A program made the position numbers and the translations under genes. Below, piece after piece: positions 60,535 to 64,000 of a stretch of DNA of 64,000 nt. This DNA is from CAZLMW01 sp964560875 (GTDB lineage Bacteria; Myxococcota_A; UBA9042): the NCBI GenBank assembly GCA_964560875.1, contig CAZLMW010000035.1:1-64000 (forward strand). The letters are read 5' to 3'. Every line of letters starts with the position of its first letter. Position 1 is the first letter of the stretch. The notes beneath the pieces were generated by a model. The model was not told the DNA's origin. It made no database searches and saw nothing but the letters and a program-made list of their open reading frames with translations.

Positions 60535-61839
60535 ATGCGGGTCAAGTGCCAGAACTGCACGGCCGGGTACACGCTGCCCGAGTCCAAGCTCAAAGCCGGA
60601 CGCAGGCTGCAGTTCAGCTGCCGCCGGTGCGGTTCGCGGATCGTCGTGGTGGTGCCCGAAGCCTCCGAAGACGGCGAAGACGCGGCCGCAGCGCCCAAGA
60701 AGGCGGTTACCAGCCGGCCATCGTTCGCTCCCGCGCCGCGGGCAGGTCGCGCTTCCGGAGCGGTTGCGGCATCCGGCGGCAAGCCCGCAGGTCCCGGCAA
60801 GACGGGTCCGCGTAGAGACAAGCTGCTGTCCGGCGGCCGTGCATCGCCTTCCGGCGGGGTACCATCGGCTCCAACGCGCGAACCGACGGACGCGATCCGA
60901 CAGCGCGAAGAGAAGCGGCTTGCTGGATCCGTCTCGCAGACCCGATCGGAGAAATCCATACGTTGGTTCGTCGCCAACGAGGACGGCAGCTACAAGAAGT
61001 GGCAGGCGCGCGACCTCGAAGTCGCGATTCGCGGCGGACTGATCAGTCCCGAGACGCTGCTTTGGCGCAAAGGAATGAACGGCTGGATCGCCGCTGACGA
61101 AACCCCCGAGTGGCGACAACTCTACGAACGTCACGAACCGCGAGCGAACGAGAGCGCACCTCCACAACCCGCCGGTCCTGCAGCTGATGCGGCCGATGAC
61201 CGCGTGCCAGAGCTCCCCGAAGAGCGCCCGGGTGGCGACAGCCAACACCTATCGGGTGCGAACGAAGCCGAGCCCACCGAGCTGTCCGACGTCGTCCGAC
61301 CCGGCGAAGCCGGCGACGAAGACGTCTCCGTAGCGGGCGCCGGGCGCGTCAACACCGGCCAGCGGTCCATTCCGATGCCGGTTGTGCAGGTCGACGAGCC
61401 TGAAGACGCAACTCCAGCACCGCGTCGCCCCAATAAGCTCCGAAAACGCGCGCCCAAGAAGCTGCGCAATGCCGCTCGCAAATCCGGATTCCACAAAGCA
61501 CAGCGGTCAGGCGGTACGCCGATGGATCGCGGCGAGGGGCCCGACGGCGACAAGAAATGGGCCCCGGCCACGGACACGTACACCGGTCCGCGCGGCAACT
61601 ATACGCATCGGCTCGGCGGCGAAGGCGAACGTCAGGCGCTTCTCGCGCAGGTCGAAAGGGAACACGGCATGCAGCGCTCCCTGCGCACATGGCAATGGAT
61701 CTCGCTGGCCACCGCTGCTGGTGCATTGATCGCCTTCGCCTTCGCGTCTTACCTGCTCATGAACTGGCAGCCCAACGGCGCCGAATGTGACTGCACGGCC
61801 TCCGCCGCGACCGTGACCGCTGACAAAGAGTCCCCATGA
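60535..61839 (+). CDS. MJ0042 zinc-finger/GYF_2 domain membrane protein
   Basis: The 434-residue protein begins with a zinc ribbon (VKCQNCTAGY, CRRCGSRI), followed by a long Pro/Ala/Arg linker, a GYF_2 domain at about 142-195 (RWFVANEDGSYKKWQ, GLISPETLLWRKGMNGWIA), a second disordered linker rich in Pro/Asp/Glu/Arg, and a single membrane segment near the C-terminus (WISLATAAGALIAFAFASYL) with a short Cys-containing tail. This is a common myxobacterial design of unknown role. A Pro-rich ligand is expected for GYF. The stop overlaps the next start by ATGA. Confidence 0.84.
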   Translation: MRVKCQNCTAGYTLPESKLKAGRRLQFSCRRCGSRIVVVVPEASEDGEDAAAAPKKAVTSRPSFAPAPRAGRASGAVAASGGKPAGPGKTGPRRDKLLSGGRASPSGGVPSAPTREPTDAIRQREEKRLAGSVSQTRSEKSIRWFVANEDGSYKKWQARDLEVAIRGGLISPETLLWRKGMNGWIAADETPEWRQLYERHEPRANESAPPQPAGPAADAADDRVPELPEERPGGDSQHLSGANEAEPTELSDVVRPGEAGDEDVSVAGAGRVNTGQRSIPMPVVQVDEPEDATPAPRRPNKLRKRAPKKLRNAARKSGFHKAQRSGGTPMDRGEGPDGDKKWAPATDTYTGPRGNYTHRLGGEGERQALLAQVEREHGMQRSLRTWQWISLATAAGALIAFAFASYLLMNWQPNGAECDCTASAATVTADKESP

Positions 61840-62927
61840 CCGCACAGCGCTTCGACTATGGCCGCCGGCTCGACGACTTCGTCCCTGGCGCCATTCACCG
61901 CCACCCGTTCGAGTTGACGCTGGACGAGGTGATCGCCGGCCCGTACATGGCCAGCTTCATCGACGCCACCCCCGCGTGGAGCTCCGACCGCTGGGCGCCC
62001 GTGTTTGGCCTGCAGCGACGCCCTATCGCGCCGCACTTGTTGCTTAACATCGGCCTGTCGACTTCGGTTCACGACGTCTCGCAGCAGGCGATCGCCCACC
62101 TCGCGTATGTGCGCGTCGAGTTTCCCAAGCCGCTGCCCGTCGGTGGCACGGTTCGCGGCGCGACCCGCATCCTCGAGGCACGACCGAGCAGCAAGGGCGA
62201 CAAAGGCGTCGTATCCGTTCAGACAGTCCTGACCGATGAGTCAGGCGATCGTGTGCTCGATTTCGAACGAAAGGCGCTCGTGCGCGCCGGCAACCTCGTT
62301 GATCGCCCCGCCGTGGCCGACAACGCCGGGGAAGAAGCGCTCGGCCGGTTGCCCGAAGGACTGATCGACAGGCTGTCCGCGATGCGGCCTTCCGACGAGC
62401 TGTTCATCCCGCCGCTGTTCGGCGCATTTGGTGACCTCCAAGTCGGCCAGGTCTTCTGCCACGCCAACGGACGGACGGTCGCTGAATCCGAGCACATGCA
62501 GCTGTCGGCGGTGTGCCGCAATAGCCACCCTTTGCACTGGGATTCGGTCTACAGCGCGGCCAACAGCTTCACCGGTGAACGCGTGGTTTACGGCGGCCTG
62601 GTGCTCGCTTGGACACTGACCCAGACAACGCTCGACCTCGGCGGCCACGTGCTTTGGGAGTCCGGTTGGTCCGACGGCGCCCATCCCGCGCCTGTATTGG
62701 CGGGCGACACGATCTTTGCCGCGACCAAGATCCTCTCGAAACGGTCCGTCGGCCCGGCAGTTGGCGAAGTCGAGATGCGGGTGGTTGGCGTCAAGAACCG
62801 GCGGCCCGAGGCGATTGTGGCGTCCGGCGCCGACCTGTTTGAAGCCGAGCGGAATAAGCCAACAGATGCGCGCATCGCCGACAAGGTTGTCGAGATCACG
62901 CGCCGTGTGCTGGTCCTCAAGCGTTGA
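61836..62927 (+). CDS. MaoC-type double-hotdog hydratase, mesaconyl-CoA hydratase-like
   Basis: The 363-residue product has two hotdog halves. The catalytic half is the second one: GRTVAESEHMQLSAVCRNSHPLHWD contains the Asp/His hydratase motif of MaoC proteins, followed by VVYGGLVLAWTL. The first half (about 20-165) lacks the motif, the arrangement of mesaconyl-CoA hydratase/beta-methylmalyl-CoA dehydratase. The reaction is probably reversible hydration of a branched enoyl-CoA; the exact substrate is open. Its ATGA overlap with the GYF_2 gene shows co-transcription, although no functional link is obvious. Confidence 0.83.
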   Translation: MTAQRFDYGRRLDDFVPGAIHRHPFELTLDEVIAGPYMASFIDATPAWSSDRWAPVFGLQRRPIAPHLLLNIGLSTSVHDVSQQAIAHLAYVRVEFPKPLPVGGTVRGATRILEARPSSKGDKGVVSVQTVLTDESGDRVLDFERKALVRAGNLVDRPAVADNAGEEALGRLPEGLIDRLSAMRPSDELFIPPLFGAFGDLQVGQVFCHANGRTVAESEHMQLSAVCRNSHPLHWDSVYSAANSFTGERVVYGGLVLAWTLTQTTLDLGGHVLWESGWSDGAHPAPVLAGDTIFAATKILSKRSVGPAVGEVEMRVVGVKNRRPEAIVASGADLFEAERNKPTDARIADKVVEITRRVLVLKR

Positions 62928-62962
62928 CCTGACGGCCAGCCCAGGACTCCTGGAACGGACCA

Positions 62963-63526
62963 CTACAAACGCGCGTCGAGCTCACGCGGGATCAGCACGC
63001 CCTGTCGGTTCCACATCACGTGCCCCTGCGCGTCGATCATGACGGTGGTCGGGTAAGCGCGAATCCCCAGCTTCTGCATCAGCTGCCCAGCTCCAGCCAC
63101 CATGCGCAGCCTCGACGGGCGTCCATCGAGCCACTTGGTCACGACCGACGCGTTCTCGGCGGTGACCGCGAGCACTGGCACGTCGGGATGTCGCTCAGCG
63201 AAGCCTTCAACAGAGCCGGTTGTGAGCTTGCAAGCCGAGCACCACGTCGCCCAGAAATAGAGGACCACCGGCTTGCCCTTGAGCTGCTCGGACGTCACCA
63301 CCGCGCCGTCAAGTGACCGCGCTGTGAACTGCAACGCGTCGCCGTCGGTCATCGGGCCGCGGCCCATCAACAAGATGGCGGCGAACGCGACACCAGTGAT
63401 GAGCACCGTACTGGCGATCGAGCGCACGATCCCAAGCAACCGGCCGACAAAGTCTGGCTGTCCATCCCCAGACGTGTTCGTTGCGGCGTTCTCGGCCTCC
63501 GCGGGGGCGCTATTTGACCTTGCCAT
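62963..63526 (-). CDS. membrane-anchored thioredoxin-like protein (TlpA/ScsD type)
   Basis: The 187-residue protein has an N-terminal hydrophilic tail, one membrane segment (STVLITGVAFAAILLMG) and a periplasm-facing thioredoxin fold with active site WCSAC in YFWATWCSACKLTTG. The cis-Pro segment is AYPTTVMID. The CxxC pair with Ser-Ala between the cysteines is like TlpA/ScsD proteins that reduce or oxidise periplasmic thiols. It lies 17 nt overlapping the end of the upstream gene on the same strand, suggesting an operon with that partial gene. Confidence 0.85.
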   Translation of the reverse strand: MARSNSAPAEAENAATNTSGDGQPDFVGRLLGIVRSIASTVLITGVAFAAILLMGRGPMTDGDALQFTARSLDGAVVTSEQLKGKPVVLYFWATWCSACKLTTGSVEGFAERHPDVPVLAVTAENASVVTKWLDGRPSRLRMVAGAGQLMQKLGIRAYPTTVMIDAQGHVMWNRQGVLIPRELDARL

Positions 63527-64000
63527 CTGCGTGGATGTTGCCGGGTTTGCTGTAAACGCTCTGTACGTCGAGCGCGATCTTGGTGCCCTTGGGGATCACA
63601 GAACCCAGCAACGACAGGTCCAATTCAGGCAGCGGGAAGCTCGCGAGGGTGCCCTTCAGCATCCCGACGAGTTGGCCGGCGACGACCGGCATCAGCTGCT
63701 GGAAGAACGCGTGCGTCGAAACCGGCGCCGGGTCTTTGCCCATCAAGACCGAGTCGATGTCCGTCTCGATGAGGTGCAGCGGCGATAGGTTCAACCCGAT
63801 CTCCTTGCCGTTTTTCCCGTTCACAGCGACCAGCTTCACCTTCGCCGCGCCGCTGATGTAGGCCCGCAATACGACCGGCGCGCCATCCATCACGACGCTG
63901 ACATCGAGGCGAATGTCACCGATCTGCAGCTCCGGGGAACCGCCTGGTACGCAGTCGTTGATGAGCGGCGGCAGCATGAAGTCGGCCTTCACGTCGAGGT
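63510..64000 (-). CDS. 3' part of an unknown gene (5' end beyond the window)
   Basis: The frame is open to the last base; a GTG at 63992 is in frame, but LDV precedes it, so the true start is very probably outside. The visible part (about 163 residues) is beta-rich and amphipathic with repeated hydrophobic segments (GDIRLDVSVVMDGAPVVLRAYI, LDLSLLGSVI), which suggests an exported or envelope beta-sandwich/lipid-binding-like fold. I cannot name a family. The stop overlaps the thioredoxin-like gene by 17 nt. Confidence 0.65.
   Translation of the reverse strand, partial: LDVKADFMLPPLINDCVPGGSPELQIGDIRLDVSVVMDGAPVVLRAYISGAAKVKLVAVNGKNGKEIGLNLSPLHLIETDIDSVLMGKDPAPVSTHAFFQQLMPVVAGQLVGMLKGTLASFPLPELDLSLLGSVIPKGTKIALDVQSVYSKPGNIHADGKVK

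Overview
The window is a high-GC (about two-thirds G+C) bacterial contig, very probably from the Myxococcota/Bradymonadota side of the former Deltaproteobacteria. The evidence is a large Ser/Thr kinase divergent from an FHA-sigma54 activator, a pseudokinase-STAND-TPR protein, MJ0042 zinc-ribbon and GYF_2 proteins, many Cys-rich lipoproteins, and tandem motifs that fit the LexA box I recall for Myxococcus xanthus. The sequence is a draft assembly. Three 100-N gaps all lie in repeats, and two are bounded by exact 55-nt repeat copies, as expected of a k=55 de Bruijn assembly.

Layout. 0-2 kb: C-terminal bulk of a polytopic membrane protein. 2-14 kb: a PLP enzyme, a pseudokinase/STAND/TPR protein, NadB with a DUF1415 protein, an FHA-sigma54 activator and a divergent five-part kinase. 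14-26 kb: a beta-helix lipoprotein, an enoyl-CoA isomerase, and a giant modular lipoprotein (somatomedin-B-like, Cys-rich and CARDB-like modules) that reads as one gene once a false gap is closed. 26-36 kb: the most unusual locus, two divergent operons with four ATP-grasp ligases, two GxSxG esterases, an S51/cyanophycinase-like peptidase and a GlgA-type glycosyltransferase. 36-46 kb: a calpain-like peptidase, an exported P-domain/fibrinogen-like protein, a NahK-like kinase, a PHP lipoprotein, a PEGA lipoprotein and unknowns. 46-53.5 kb: a LeuA-type synthase, three subunits of a 4-hydroxybenzoyl-CoA reductase-type molybdoenzyme, an exported FHA protein and PabB. 53.7-57.5 kb: an operon linking a DnaC-like AAA+ ATPase to a GspF-like membrane protein. 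57.5-58.3 kb: a gene-free, relatively AT-rich segment with inverted and direct repeats and two LexA-type boxes. 58.3-64 kb: a sigma-region-4-like HTH protein, a degenerate PurH homologue, a zinc-finger/GYF_2 protein, a MaoC-type hydratase, a thioredoxin-like protein and a truncated gene.

Best candidate for an undescribed system: the 25.9-35.7 kb divergon. My inference is that its ATP-grasp enzymes make amide or peptide bonds on a small molecule, polymer or glycan-linked product, that the esterases and the S51 peptidase trim or mobilise it, and that the GlgA-like enzyme supplies the glucan side. No substrate can be read from the sequence.
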